Shown here one piece after another: positions 45,391-55,264 of a stretch of 64,000 bases of DNA. Every line of letters starts with the position of its first letter. Position 1 is the first letter of the stretch. The stretch is taken from assembly GCF_900638685.1 (NCBI RefSeq), contig NZ_LR134533.1, positions 1 through 64,000 of the forward strand, given 5' to 3'. This DNA is from Neisseria weaveri. Lineage in GTDB: Bacteria; Pseudomonadota; Gammaproteobacteria; Burkholderiales; Neisseriaceae. A program made the translations under genes and the position numbers. The notes below the pieces were generated by a model. It saw nothing but the letters and a program-made list of their open reading frames with translations, ran no database searches and was not told the DNA's origin.

Positions 45391-46293
45391 TTACAAAAAA
45401 GGGTTGGATTGCCCTAGTTTGCCGCCAATGAAATCAATAAAGCTGCGTACCTTCGCGCTCAGGTATTGGCGGTCGGCATAAGCCGCATAAAGCGGATGGG
45501 AAGGCATCGAATAATCGGGCAGCAGCCGAACCAGCCTGCCTTTGGCCAAATCGTCGCAAATCAGGCAGTCGGGCCCGTAACCGATGCCGCAGCCTGCCAA
45601 AATCATTTGGTAAACCATTACGCTGTTGTTGCTGGTAAATACCGGCTTGAGGCGCAACTCTTCATTTTTGCCGTTATTAAGATGCCGGAGCGTACGCACC
45701 CGCATATCGACATATCCCGGCAAAACTGCAGGGCAGGCCGCGGCTTGTTCCGGGGTTTCGGGCAGGCCGTAATGTTCGATAAAATTTGCCGAAGCACAGA
45801 GCAGCATATTGACTTTGCCGAGCTTGCGTACAATCAGCGACGGTGCAGGTTCGTCAGATGCACGCAGGGCAAGGTCGAAGCCTTCGCTTACCAAATCTTT
45901 GTGGCGGTTGTCTAAAACCACTTCCAGCGTAATATCGGGATACTGCTCGGAATATTCGGTCAGCCATTGTGCGAATTGCGAGGAAGCGAACCATACCGGT
46001 GCCGTCAGCCGTAATAGACCTTGTGCCTGTTCCACACCCGAAGCAGCTTTTTGTGCCGCTTGATCCAATGTATCCAAAGCATAAGCGCATTGTCGGTAAT
46101 ACTCGGCTCCTGCTTCCGTTAAGCTCAAACTGCGGGTATTGCGCAGCAGCAGTTTAGCCCCGATGCTGCTTTCCAAATGGCGCACATGTTTGCTGACCAT
46201 CGCCGGAGACAAATCCATACGCTCCGCTGCTTTGGTAAAGCTCCCGTTTTCAACAACTTGGCGAAAAACTTTCATACTTAAAAATGTATCCAA
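45391..46293 (-). CDS. LysR-family transcriptional regulator
   Basis: This 300-residue regulator has an N-terminal winged helix-turn-helix (FRQVVENGSFTKAAERMDLS, then SKHVRHLESSIGAKLLLR) and a C-terminal effector-binding domain typical of the CrgA/DsdC-like LysR subgroup. It is divergent from trmB, with a Correia-like element in between, and upstream of yceI. Its target could be the redox block to its left, but nothing in the sequence proves that. Confidence 0.88.
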   Translation of the reverse strand: MDTFLSMKVFRQVVENGSFTKAAERMDLSPAMVSKHVRHLESSIGAKLLLRNTRSLSLTEAGAEYYRQCAYALDTLDQAAQKAASGVEQAQGLLRLTAPVWFASSQFAQWLTEYSEQYPDITLEVVLDNRHKDLVSEGFDLALRASDEPAPSLIVRKLGKVNMLLCASANFIEHYGLPETPEQAAACPAVLPGYVDMRVRTLRHLNNGKNEELRLKPVFTSNNSVMVYQMILAGCGIGYGPDCLICDDLAKGRLVRLLPDYSMPSHPLYAAYADRQYLSAKVRSFIDFIGGKLGQSNPFL

Positions 46294-46417
46294 AACTGTT
46301 CCTTAAAGTAAAGCGGCAAGTATAGGGATTATACAAGGTTCTGTTTCCGCTACAGTTTGACTGTCGACGGTATTTTGGTTAAAGCTCTGTTTAATCTGAA
46401 TCTTAATAGTTATTGTC

Positions 46418-46524
46418 TATAGCAAATAAACTTATTTTTGATAAAAGTCAGCAAGCCGCAGACAGTACAAGTAATACGGCAAGGAGCAGCAACGCCGTAG
46501 CGGGAATAAAGTTTATTTGCTATA
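46418..46524. repeat. Correia-like (NEMIS) element with variant ends
   Basis: This 107-bp element is bounded by TATAGCAAATAAACTT inverted repeats. The interior, read on the minus strand, contains TACGGCGTTGCTGCTCC and TGTACTGTCTGCGGCTT, matching the conserved centre of Correia elements, whose usual ends are TATAGTGGATTAA. It sits about 40 bases before trmB and could affect its promoter or mRNA processing. Confidence 0.75.
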
Positions 46525-46562
46525 TATTGTATAATCCCGCTTTTAGCAATGAAATAAAGCAC

Positions 46563-47276
46563 ATGGGCAATCACAACGAACAGCAGACACCGGATATTCC
46601 CGAAGAACACAAGCGCAGCATCCGCAGCTTTGTTTTGCGCCAAGGCCATATGACGGCGGCACAGCAGCGTGCGATTGATACCATGTGGCCGCAATTCGGC
46701 ATCGACTATCAAAACAGTACGTTTGATCTGAATGGAGCGTTCGGCCGCGGCAATCCCAAAGTGCTGGAAATCGGTTTCGGTATGGGCGTGGCGACGGTAG
46801 AAATTGCCAAACGCCTGCCTGAAAAAGACTTTTTGGCGATTGATGTGCACGGCCCGGGCGTGGGCAATATTTTGAAGCTGATTGAAGAAGAAAAAGTATC
46901 CAATATCAGAGTGATGCGCCATGATGCGGTGGAGGTGGTGGAGCATATGCTGGCCGACGGCAGCTTGGACGGCATCCATATTTTCTTTCCCGACCCCTGG
47001 CACAAGAAACGCCACCACAAACGCCGCCTGATTCAAGCGCCTTTTGTGGCGAAATTGTTGCCCAAGCTGAAGCAGGGCGGCTATATCCATTTGGCAACCG
47101 ATTGGGAAGAATATGCGGTGCAGATGCTGGAAGTGTTGAGCGGCTTTGATGAGTTGGAAAACACTGCGCAGGATTACGCCCCCACGCCGGACTACCGGCC
47201 TGAAACCAAATTCGAAGCCCGCGGCAAACGGTTGGGGCACGGGGTGTGGGATTTGGTATTTAAGCGGATAAAATAA
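46563..47276 (+). CDS. trmB: tRNA (guanine-N7)-methyltransferase
   Basis: This 237-residue S-adenosylmethionine-dependent enzyme makes m7G46 in tRNA. The SAM-binding motif [17 protein letters not shown], the acidic [12 protein letters not shown] and the signature [18 protein letters not shown] are present, with [12 protein letters not shown] near the end. I start at ATG 46563 because the upstream frame only translates the Correia-like element. The terminator at 47328 follows. Confidence 0.95.
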   Translation: MGNHNEQQTPDIPEEHKRSIRSFVLRQGHMTAAQQRAIDTMWPQFGIDYQNSTFDLNGAFGRGNPKVLEIGFGMGVATVEIAKRLPEKDFLAIDVHGPGVGNILKLIEEEKVSNIRVMRHDAVEVVEHMLADGSLDGIHIFFPDPWHKKRHHKRRLIQAPFVAKLLPKLKQGGYIHLATDWEEYAVQMLEVLSGFDELENTAQDYAPTPDYRPETKFEARGKRLGHGVWDLVFKRIK

Positions 47277-47327
47277 GCGGCTTTCAAGCTTTACCGTTAA
47301 CCGCTCATCCTGTTACCGACATGTAAT

Positions 47328-47357
47328 GCCTGTCTGAAACCGTTTTTTCAGACAGGC
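47328..47357. terminator. Inverted-repeat terminator with TGCCTGTCTGAA
   Basis: GCCTGTCTGAAA pairs with its complement. The 12-mer TGCCTGTCTGAA is the dialect I recall as TG-wadDUS, not the AG-DUS typical of this genome. It terminates trmB, immediately before the IS481-type element. Confidence 0.75.
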
Positions 47358-47359
47358 TG

Positions 47360-48241
47360 AGATGTAAGAAATCCTCGCGTTGTTTACACAACAGATTGAG
47401 AAAAATAAGCCTGTAAAACCTCAAAAGGCGTATCGCCCTTCAAGCCCTTATGCGGCTTAACCGTGTTATAAAAATTCACAAAACGGCACAATTCCTTCTG
47501 CCTATGTTCCGAATCCATAAACGGAACTTTGTCATGCCACATTTCCATCAGGGTGCGGATTACCCGTTCTGCCTTACCGTTGGTCTGCGGTCGGGCAATA
47601 CGGGTAAACTTCTGGTTGATGTTGTTCTGCACACAGGCAACCGCAAACGGATGCGACGCATTGCCACGGTATTCCATGCCGTTGTCCGAATAGGCGCATT
47701 CGATGGTATAAGGACAACAGTCAATCACATCACGCAAAAGGAACTTGGCTGCACTAGCCGCTGTACGGTCGGGCAAAATGGCCGCATACAGCTCGCGGGA
47801 ATAGTCGTCAATGGCGACAAACAGGTAATCTCTCGAGGCGGTTGCTTTTTGGTTTTGCAACAAAGGCAGTCGTTTGGTGTAGAAATGCACCATTTCGCCG
47901 GGATAGGATTTGTTGTAGCGTTTGGCCTGTTTCTTGAGCTTTTCCTCGATGTTTTTTTCCACTTTTGCCAAACGCTTCATTCCGTATTTGGCCTGTTTGA
48001 AACGGTTGTTGGTGCTGTTTTGTGGTGCGAGCAGCTGCAACCGTGCGGCCTTTAGGATGCGGTAAATGGTAACTCTGCTGACTTGGTATTGCCGGGCCAG
48101 TGAGGTAACGGTGATTTTATCCTGTGTATAGGCGCGCCAAACGGCTTGGCGTTGGTGTGGGGTAAGGCGGGTGTTTTTATGGATGTTCATGGCAGTATTG
48201 TCTTTCAAATACTGTAAACAACGCTAGAGTTTCTTACATCT
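47360..48241 (-). mobile_element. IS481-family insertion sequence
   Basis: The ends AGATGTAAGAAATCCTCGCG and AGATGTAAGAAACTCTAGCG face each other, and both continue into TTGTTTACA, enclosing one transposase gene of about 0.8 kb. No convincing target duplication is visible. It separates trmB from the DUF596 gene. Confidence 0.8.
47384..48190 (-). CDS. IS481-family transposase
   Basis: This 268-residue DDE transposase starts at ATG 48190 (MNIHKNTRLTPHQRQAVW). An N-terminal helix-turn-helix (VTSLARQYQVSRVTIYRIL) is followed by an integrase core with Asp in LFVAIDDYSRELYA, Asp in YSDNGMEYRG and Glu in RPQTNGKAERVIRTL. The C-terminal YNTVKPHKGLKGDTPFEVL is typical. The frame is intact. An alternative ATG at 48208 would add six residues. 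Confidence 0.88.
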   Translation of the reverse strand: MNIHKNTRLTPHQRQAVWRAYTQDKITVTSLARQYQVSRVTIYRILKAARLQLLAPQNSTNNRFKQAKYGMKRLAKVEKNIEEKLKKQAKRYNKSYPGEMVHFYTKRLPLLQNQKATASRDYLFVAIDDYSRELYAAILPDRTAASAAKFLLRDVIDCCPYTIECAYSDNGMEYRGNASHPFAVACVQNNINQKFTRIARPQTNGKAERVIRTLMEMWHDKVPFMDSEHRQKELCRFVNFYNTVKPHKGLKGDTPFEVLQAYFSQSVV

Positions 48242-48288
48242 CTCAGTATGATTAATGATGATAATGTAAAAAGGGAGATAAAGTTTAA

Positions 48289-48702
48289 ATGAACCGGCAA
48301 GAAAGTATTAAGCAAAAATATCAAGCACGTCTTGAAACCGATGTTCGGCGAGCATTAAATAATGCCGGTGTCGCCATGGATGTTTTATGGTGGATTATCG
48401 AAGATTTCTCCGATGATTTTGAAGAGCAGACGGAATCTTTTTTCATCTTATTTAAAGAACTGCTCCGCCGAGGCCATCTGAAACTGCAGCGCGACGACAA
48501 GATTATCGAACATACGCCCGAAGAGTGGGAGCAGATTTTTAGAGCCGTTTGGTCGCCTGCAGCAGAATGGTGGCCTCAAGGACCGCAGTACAAAGAAACA
48601 TACTTGGGAGAAATTGATATGAGCATTTGGTTTGTTCTCGGTGATTGTCCCGCCTACGCCGTTTGGGTAGACCCCGAAGACGGCACAGAATACTGGGCTT
48701 GA
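48289..48702 (+). CDS. DUF596 family protein, probable orphan immunity gene
   Basis: This 137-residue acidic protein matches the DUF596 pattern: GVAMDVLWWIIEDFSDDF, then FFILFKELLRRGHLKL and a C-terminal CPAYAVWVDPEDGTEYW. DUF596 genes are recurrent in neisserial and Haemophilus CDI loci. No toxin tip lies directly upstream; the IS481 element does, so its toxin partner may have been lost. A GGGAG ribosome site precedes the ATG. Confidence 0.8.
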   Translation: MNRQESIKQKYQARLETDVRRALNNAGVAMDVLWWIIEDFSDDFEEQTESFFILFKELLRRGHLKLQRDDKIIEHTPEEWEQIFRAVWSPAAEWWPQGPQYKETYLGEIDMSIWFVLGDCPAYAVWVDPEDGTEYWA

Positions 48703-48762
48703 ACGGCTTAAACAGCATACAAAGATGCAGAAGTAAGTAAACATAAGGCTGAAACCGGCATC

Positions 48763-48798
48763 CGAGGCCGTCTGAAAACGAACTTTCAGACGGCCTCG
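48763..48798. terminator. DUS inverted-repeat terminator
   Basis: CGAGGCCGTCTGAAA and its complement form a tight hairpin after the DUF596 gene and before the pretoxin fragment. Confidence 0.8.
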
Positions 48799-48847
48799 TT
48801 CTACATTTTCATAGCCAACCAATACGTTTAAAAATCCCGCTACCTCC

Positions 48848-49777
48848 GTGATTACTACAGGCGTAGCCAACAAGATCGGCGCATCTTCGGCTTTAAACCA
48901 AGTGAGCGACAAAGCGTGGGGGAGAGAACTGACCACAAACTTGGCTACCGCAGGCAGTTCGGCGACAATATCCACCGCCATCAACGGCGGCAGCCTGAAA
49001 GACAATCTCGGCAATGCCGCTTTGGGCGCATTGGTTAATACCGTGCACGGCGAGATTGTAAGTAAAATCAAAGTCGGCCTGAGCGAAGACTACATCACCC
49101 ACAAAATCACCCATGCCGTAGCAGGCTGCGGTGCTGCGGCCACAAATAAAGGTAAGTGCCTCGACGGTGCAATCGAGGCAGCGGCCGGCGAGATGGTAGC
49201 GGAAGCTTATGGCAAGCCAGATATAAATTTGCCTGATGCAGAGTACCAACGCCAAACCGATAAACTTTTAGCTGTTACGAAGATTGTCAGCGGTTCCGTA
49301 AGCTCCCTGCTCGGAGGCAATTTTGAAAAAACCGCCGATGTTGCTGAAAATACCGTAATGAATAACTTTTTATATCCTGAGCAAGATGCGGATATTAAAA
49401 AACAACTGGCAAATTGTGCGGGACAGCATGCCGGAAGATCCCCCAGTCTACTGGCCTGCCAAGGCAGGGTAATTAAAATAGCCCATACGATCAGCGAGCA
49501 GAATGACAGGCCGCTGGCAGCTGCTTACGAAGCGGCAAAGAAAGGAAACAGCACCGAATTAAACCATCTCAATCAAAGTTTTACCCGGGCAACGGATGCA
49601 AAAGGTATTGCGCAGTTAAAGTCTATTTTAAAATCCCAATATCCGAAAGCAAGTGAAGCCCGTATCACAGAGTTAGCCGGCCAGTCGATAACCCAGTTTC
49701 AACAGGATTGGCATCTGGCAAGGTCAAGAGTGGCGGCAGTTGCTCCTACCGAGTTTGTCAACAAAGCAACAGCTTGA
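48848..49777 (+). CDS. DUF637-type haemagglutinin/pretoxin fragment
   Basis: This open fragment of about 310 residues has the DUF637 haemagglutinin domain (ASSALNQVSDKAWGRELTTN, TVHGEIVSKIKVGLSEDYI, then HKITHAVAGCGAAATNKGKC) and a helical pretoxin segment with VAENTVMNNFL in the place of VENN. It lacks any N-terminal region and starts in spacer sequence. The frame closes at 49777, just before the tip continues one frame over, so it is part of a broken toxin gene. Confidence 0.82.
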   Translation: MITTGVANKIGASSALNQVSDKAWGRELTTNLATAGSSATISTAINGGSLKDNLGNAALGALVNTVHGEIVSKIKVGLSEDYITHKITHAVAGCGAAATNKGKCLDGAIEAAAGEMVAEAYGKPDINLPDAEYQRQTDKLLAVTKIVSGSVSSLLGGNFEKTADVAENTVMNNFLYPEQDADIKKQLANCAGQHAGRSPSLLACQGRVIKIAHTISEQNDRPLAAAYEAAKKGNSTELNHLNQSFTRATDAKGIAQLKSILKSQYPKASEARITELAGQSITQFQQDWHLARSRVAAVAPTEFVNKATA

Positions 49778-50224
49778 CGGCCGAAATTGCAGGCGCGGCT
49801 TTGGCTACTCGGGAGCTTTATGGACTGCGGGCTTTTAAAGCAACTAATGCAAGTCCTATTGTATTGCAAAATCTTGATAGAAAGGTTATCCAATCAAGAA
49901 TTAATATTCCGAATGGAAATAGTGATAGAGGTTGGGTTCATGTTGAAAAACGCCACTTTTCAGGTACTGGTAGTCAGCTTGTCATTTCAAAAATCGAGTT
50001 GAAAAAAAATTTTACAGAGTGATGTTGTTAAAATCCCTATTAGCTCGACAAGAATCTCTCATAGGATGGGAAAGCAGGAAATATTGTATGAGAGAGTTGT
50101 TAAATTTAATAAACCTATAGGGTTAGATAAATATAATGCAAACACCCCTACTAATTTAATGACAGTATTAACAGATAAGCATGGGAATTTGGTTACTACT
50201 TTTCCAGGATTTATGATTAAATAA
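49767..50224 (+). pseudogene. Toxin tip broken by two frameshifts
   Basis: After the pretoxin frame ends, the next frame reads SLTAEIAGAALATRELYGLR, then GWVHVEKRHFSGTGSQLVIS. At eight As (50002-50009) it breaks again. With seven As it continues as LKKILQSDVVKIPISS, then PIGLDKYNANTPTNLMTVLT and GNLVTTFPGFMIK to the stop at 50222. The RHFSG...LVTTFPG pattern is a recurrent CDI tip, probably RNase-like; the activity is inferred. The immunity gene follows. Confidence 0.75.
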
Positions 50225-50307
50225 ATATGAGAAAATTCTAATTAAATATTATGATTTTACTAATAAGTTAATTATGGAATTAACAACTGTGTTTCGAGAG
50301 TTTAAAA

Positions 50308-50631
50308 ATGAATGCTTACGACGATAGCATTTTAATAAAAAATATTATCAGATCTGAGAGGATGGTTACAGGAAACAAAAATTTATATAATTTTTTAGTT
50401 GAAAAATATATAAATTTAAAATCAGTTTTCTGCCTCAGTATGATCCCAGAACAGGGAGAGGATATTTATACATTAATGATTAATAAAAATAAGGTTATTA
50501 TGGTAGATGTATCTAGATTAGATTCATCAGCAGTAGATGAATTTCTTTCAGCAGAATATACATATTTAGAAAGAAAATTGCTTATTCTTGAGGTCGATAG
50601 ATTAGATGTGTTTCTATTATTGCTAAGCTAG
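50308..50631 (+). CDS. Immunity protein of the satellite locus
   Basis: This 107-residue AT-rich protein (MNAYDDSILIKNIIRSERM, VDRLDVFLLLLS at the end) lies 83 bases behind the broken tip. No family is recognised and no membrane span is likely. Position and composition suggest immunity to that tip. It is intact although the toxin is not. Confidence 0.6.
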   Translation: MNAYDDSILIKNIIRSERMVTGNKNLYNFLVEKYINLKSVFCLSMIPEQGEDIYTLMINKNKVIMVDVSRLDSSAVDEFLSAEYTYLERKLLILEVDRLDVFLLLLS

Positions 50632-52404
<1,773 letters not shown>

Positions 52405-52431
52405 GTAATATTGTGATTATCTATTTTGTAG

Positions 52432-52468
52432 AGGCCGTCTGAAAAAATCAGTATTTTTCAGACGGCCT
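52432..52468. terminator. DUS inverted-repeat terminator
   Basis: AGGCCGTCTGAAAAA and its complement flank a seven-base loop behind serS. Confidence 0.8.
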
Positions 52469-52487
52469 GTTTAATAAGTAAATTTAA

Positions 52488-53114
52488 ATGACGGCTTTTT
52501 TTAACGGTTTGATGATTACCGGTGGTTTGATTATCGCTATTGGTGCTCAGAATGCTTTTGTTTTAAAGCAAGGCTTGTTGAAGCAGAATATCAGCATTGT
52601 GGTTTTGCTTTGCTGGTTATGCGATTTTGTACTCATAGCCTGCGGAACGTTTGGTGTATCCGCCCTTTTCTCTCAAAACAGCACGGCTTCATTAATCTTA
52701 TCTGCATCAGGCGGGATATTTCTGTTACTTTATGGATTGGCGGGCTTGAAGCGGGCTTTTCGGGCAAATAATGCTTTAATAGTCGCTGCCGGAAATAAAA
52801 TTGACCCCCCTACTGCTTGGAAAACGGCTACTGCAACGTTAGCCATTACTCTGCTGAATCCGCATGTTTATATTGATACCATTATGTTGATTGGCGGTAG
52901 TGCGGCAGCTTTGTCTTTTCAAGAAAAATGGTATTTTTTATCAGGTGCTTTAATGACTTCCGCCATTTGGTTTTGCAGTATCGGGTTTGGTGCAAGACTG
53001 TTGTTGCCTTTATTTCGGAGGGAAACAACTTGGCAGATATTGGACCTTATAATTGCGGTCATGATGTTTTACTTATCTTATACATTGCTCTTACCGGTTT
53101 GGGAAATACTTTAA
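52488..53114 (+). CDS. LysE/ArgO-type amino acid exporter
   Basis: This 208-residue inner-membrane protein has about six spans. The family signature GAQNAFVLKQGLLKQN lies near the N-terminus and TLLNPHVYIDTIMLIGG in the middle, as in ArgO/LysE exporters of arginine and lysine. It starts 20 bases after the serS terminator. The substrate is inferred from the family only. Confidence 0.88.
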   Translation: MTAFFNGLMITGGLIIAIGAQNAFVLKQGLLKQNISIVVLLCWLCDFVLIACGTFGVSALFSQNSTASLILSASGGIFLLLYGLAGLKRAFRANNALIVAAGNKIDPPTAWKTATATLAITLLNPHVYIDTIMLIGGSAAALSFQEKWYFLSGALMTSAIWFCSIGFGARLLLPLFRRETTWQILDLIIAVMMFYLSYTLLLPVWEIL

Positions 53115-53134
53115 GCAATATGGATAAATTAATG

Positions 53135-53181
53135 AAAAATAAAGTGGTTGGAGCATTTTTCGCTTCAACCACTTTATTTTT
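53135..53181. terminator. Bidirectional terminator
   Basis: AAAATAAAGTGGTTG pairs with its complement, followed by a T run and then a DUS complement (CAGACGGCC). It lies between the exporter and the convergent 53198 gene. Confidence 0.8.
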
Positions 53182-53197
53182 CAGACGGCCTATTCTA

Positions 53198-53617
53198 TCA
53201 GCGGAAAGGTCTTCTTTGACCACGGCTTTGCTGCGCAGCCATTTGATTTAATTCTTGCTTGGTCGGACGGTGTTTGAAAAACTTATGGGCTTCATCAACA
53301 GAACATTGTCTAGCCAAACACATAATGGTAACCGCATCTTTTTGAGCTTGTCCGCCGGAATGATACATACGGCGCAGGTTAGGTTCGCTTACTTTGCCGT
53401 TCTCAGGATCAATATCGAATTTTTTTAATCTTTCAATAAATTGCTTTTGTTGGCGACGTGAAGCCCAAATCATACCGCCGGCAACAGCTGCCATGATGAT
53501 AACAGCCAATAAAATGGCAATCGGCCACGAATCGGTAAACAATACAAGAATCAGGCTTAATACGGCGGTTGCCAACAAGGCCAAGCCGCCTAAACGGATT
53601 TTGGTTTTGGTGTCCAT
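53198..53617 (-). CDS. Conserved small membrane protein, function unknown
   Basis: This 139-residue protein has two N-terminal membrane spans (LGGLALLATAVLSLILVLF and PIAILLAVIIMAAVAGG) and a cytoplasmic basic domain (LRRMYHSGGQAQKDAV, EAHKFFKHRPTKQELNQ). I do not recognise a named family. It is a single gene with its own terminator at 53135, upstream of which (to the right) lies the holA 3' end. Confidence 0.7.
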   Translation of the reverse strand: MDTKTKIRLGGLALLATAVLSLILVLFTDSWPIAILLAVIIMAAVAGGMIWASRRQQKQFIERLKKFDIDPENGKVSEPNLRRMYHSGGQAQKDAVTIMCLARQCSVDEAHKFFKHRPTKQELNQMAAQQSRGQRRPFR

Positions 53618-53706
53618 AAATTACGTTTCCTTCAATTGTTCAGTTGCTTAACTTCCTGAAAAGCTCAGGCGTATTATTGTAGGTTTATTAAGAGCGGTAT
53701 TATACT

Positions 53707-54711
53707 TTATACAGCCAGCCCCGTAACCAAATGTTTGAATTCCGACCATGCATTCCCTGTTTCCGCTCCTTTGATAATGCGGTCTATCTTGGCACAATCT
53801 TGTAAAGCCTGAAGCAGACGGTTAATCTGAATGCGTTTGACAGCTATGGGGGCTAAAGTCTGTTTGTCTCCCCACAATCTTAAGCTATTTCTTACCGCCT
53901 GCACGCTCTGTCCTTGTTTCAAAGCGGCCGTCAGGCGTATCAAGGTTCGGATATCTTCTGCCACCGCCCACAATAACAATACAGGCTCTTCCCCGTCTGC
54001 TTCCAAGCCTTCGAGCAGCCTGGTCACGCGTGCTGCATCGCCCTTCATCCAAGCGCTTGCCAATTGGAACACATCAAAACGGGCCACATTGGCTACGGCA
54101 TTTTCCGCATCGGTCACGCTAACGGTATAGCCTTGGGGGTATACCAAAGCCAGTTTGTCTATTTCCTGTTTGGCCGCAAGCAGGTTCCCTTCAACCCGAT
54201 CTGCAAATAAAGCCAAAGCATCTGGCTCGATGTTTAGTTTCTTTTTTTTCAGACGGCCTTCTATCCAAGGTTTCAATGCAGCCTCGCTAACCGGCTTGGC
54301 TTCAAACACCCAACCTTTGGAAGATAAAGCAGTAAACCATTTAGCTTGTATTTGTGCTTTTTCTAACTTGGGAAATATGACGACGACAACGGTGTCTTCA
54401 GGAAGATGTTCTGCAATAGCCTGCAAAACTTCTCCGCCCTGCTTTCCGGGTTTTCCGTTAGGAACGTGGATTTCCAACAATTTTAAATCGGCAAACAATC
54501 CCATGCTTCCTGCCGAATGAAGCAATTCGTTCCAATCAAAAGAAGCAGAATCGGCAGTATAGATTTCCCGATTCAAATAGCCTTGCTGCTTGGCCGCCAA
54601 GCGCAAAATATCCAAAGCTTCAATTCGCAGCAAATCTTCTTCGCCATGAATAACATATAACGGCTGTAAAGCCATTTGTTCGGAAAACTGCTCGATTTGT
54701 ATAGCTGCCAT
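53707..54711 (-). CDS. holA: DNA polymerase III subunit delta
   Basis: This 334-residue clamp-loader subunit opens the β clamp. QPLYVIHGEEDLLRIEALD at the N-terminus, LKLLEIHVPNGKPGKQGGE, FPKLEKAQIQAKWF and the C-terminal helical collar region (LLLWAVAEDIRTLIRLTAA) are typical. Its start overlaps the lptE stop by one base, the conserved lptE-holA arrangement. A DUS lies within the gene near 54250. Confidence 0.93.
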   Translation of the reverse strand: MAAIQIEQFSEQMALQPLYVIHGEEDLLRIEALDILRLAAKQQGYLNREIYTADSASFDWNELLHSAGSMGLFADLKLLEIHVPNGKPGKQGGEVLQAIAEHLPEDTVVVVIFPKLEKAQIQAKWFTALSSKGWVFEAKPVSEAALKPWIEGRLKKKKLNIEPDALALFADRVEGNLLAAKQEIDKLALVYPQGYTVSVTDAENAVANVARFDVFQLASAWMKGDAARVTRLLEGLEADGEEPVLLLWAVAEDIRTLIRLTAALKQGQSVQAVRNSLRLWGDKQTLAPIAVKRIQINRLLQALQDCAKIDRIIKGAETGNAWSEFKHLVTGLAV

Positions 54712-55190
54712 TATTGCGCTTTCAAAAAGCTGAGACGGCGGACAATCTGTTCAGCTGCATCCGATCGCATTTCCGCCCAAATCAAAGCTTCTTCCTCCTG
54801 CTTGCCCAAAACTTGGCCGTCTGCATAATCCATAGCACGTTGAACTGTTACCGAGATGGGTTTGCCGAGAGGCTGCCCATGATGAAAAGCTTGAGCTTGG
54901 ACAGATAAAGTGAGTAAATATTCATTAATATCGGCAGCACGGGTAATAGTGTAGATATCCCGACGCGTTTCAACTTGTTGCACGACAATGGAAGCCTGAG
55001 CTTCGGCACGACTCACTGCACGGCCGTCTGCGCGGTGTAGCGCATTCTCCAAAGCTTGATCGATTTGCGCACCGTCTACATACCAAGCATGGTAAGGCAA
55101 TGCAGAAGACAAACCACCCTGCCCTTTTAAATGGAATCCGCAGGCCGACAAGGCAAAGCTGCAAACAGACAAAAATATCCATTTTTTCAT
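54711..55190 (-). CDS. lptE: LPS-assembly lipoprotein LptE
   Basis: This 159-residue outer-membrane lipoprotein plugs the LptD barrel and delivers lipooligosaccharide to the surface. The signal MKKWIFLSVCSFALSACGFH ends in an LSAC lipobox. GFHLKGQGGLSSALPYHAW and a C-terminal helix are typical. It overlaps holA downstream. A DUS terminator from the gatB side lies before it at 55211. Confidence 0.92.
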   Translation of the reverse strand: MKKWIFLSVCSFALSACGFHLKGQGGLSSALPYHAWYVDGAQIDQALENALHRADGRAVSRAEAQASIVVQQVETRRDIYTITRAADINEYLLTLSVQAQAFHHGQPLGKPISVTVQRAMDYADGQVLGKQEEEALIWAEMRSDAAEQIVRRLSFLKAQ

Positions 55191-55210
55191 GGCACAACTC
55201 CTAGTGATTA

Positions 55211-55251
55211 ATGCCGTCTGAAATTTAATTGGGTTTAATTTCAGACGGCAT
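55211..55251. terminator. DUS inverted-repeat terminator
   Basis: ATGCCGTCTGAAATT and its complement form a hairpin between gatB and lptE, which read in the same direction. It ends the gatB transcript. Confidence 0.8.
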
Positions 55252-55264
55252 ATTCAGACAAACG

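Noticed and set aside
46413..46562. N-terminal extension of trmB
   Set aside because: The in-frame extension only translates the Correia-like repeat; ATG 46563 gives the normal family start.
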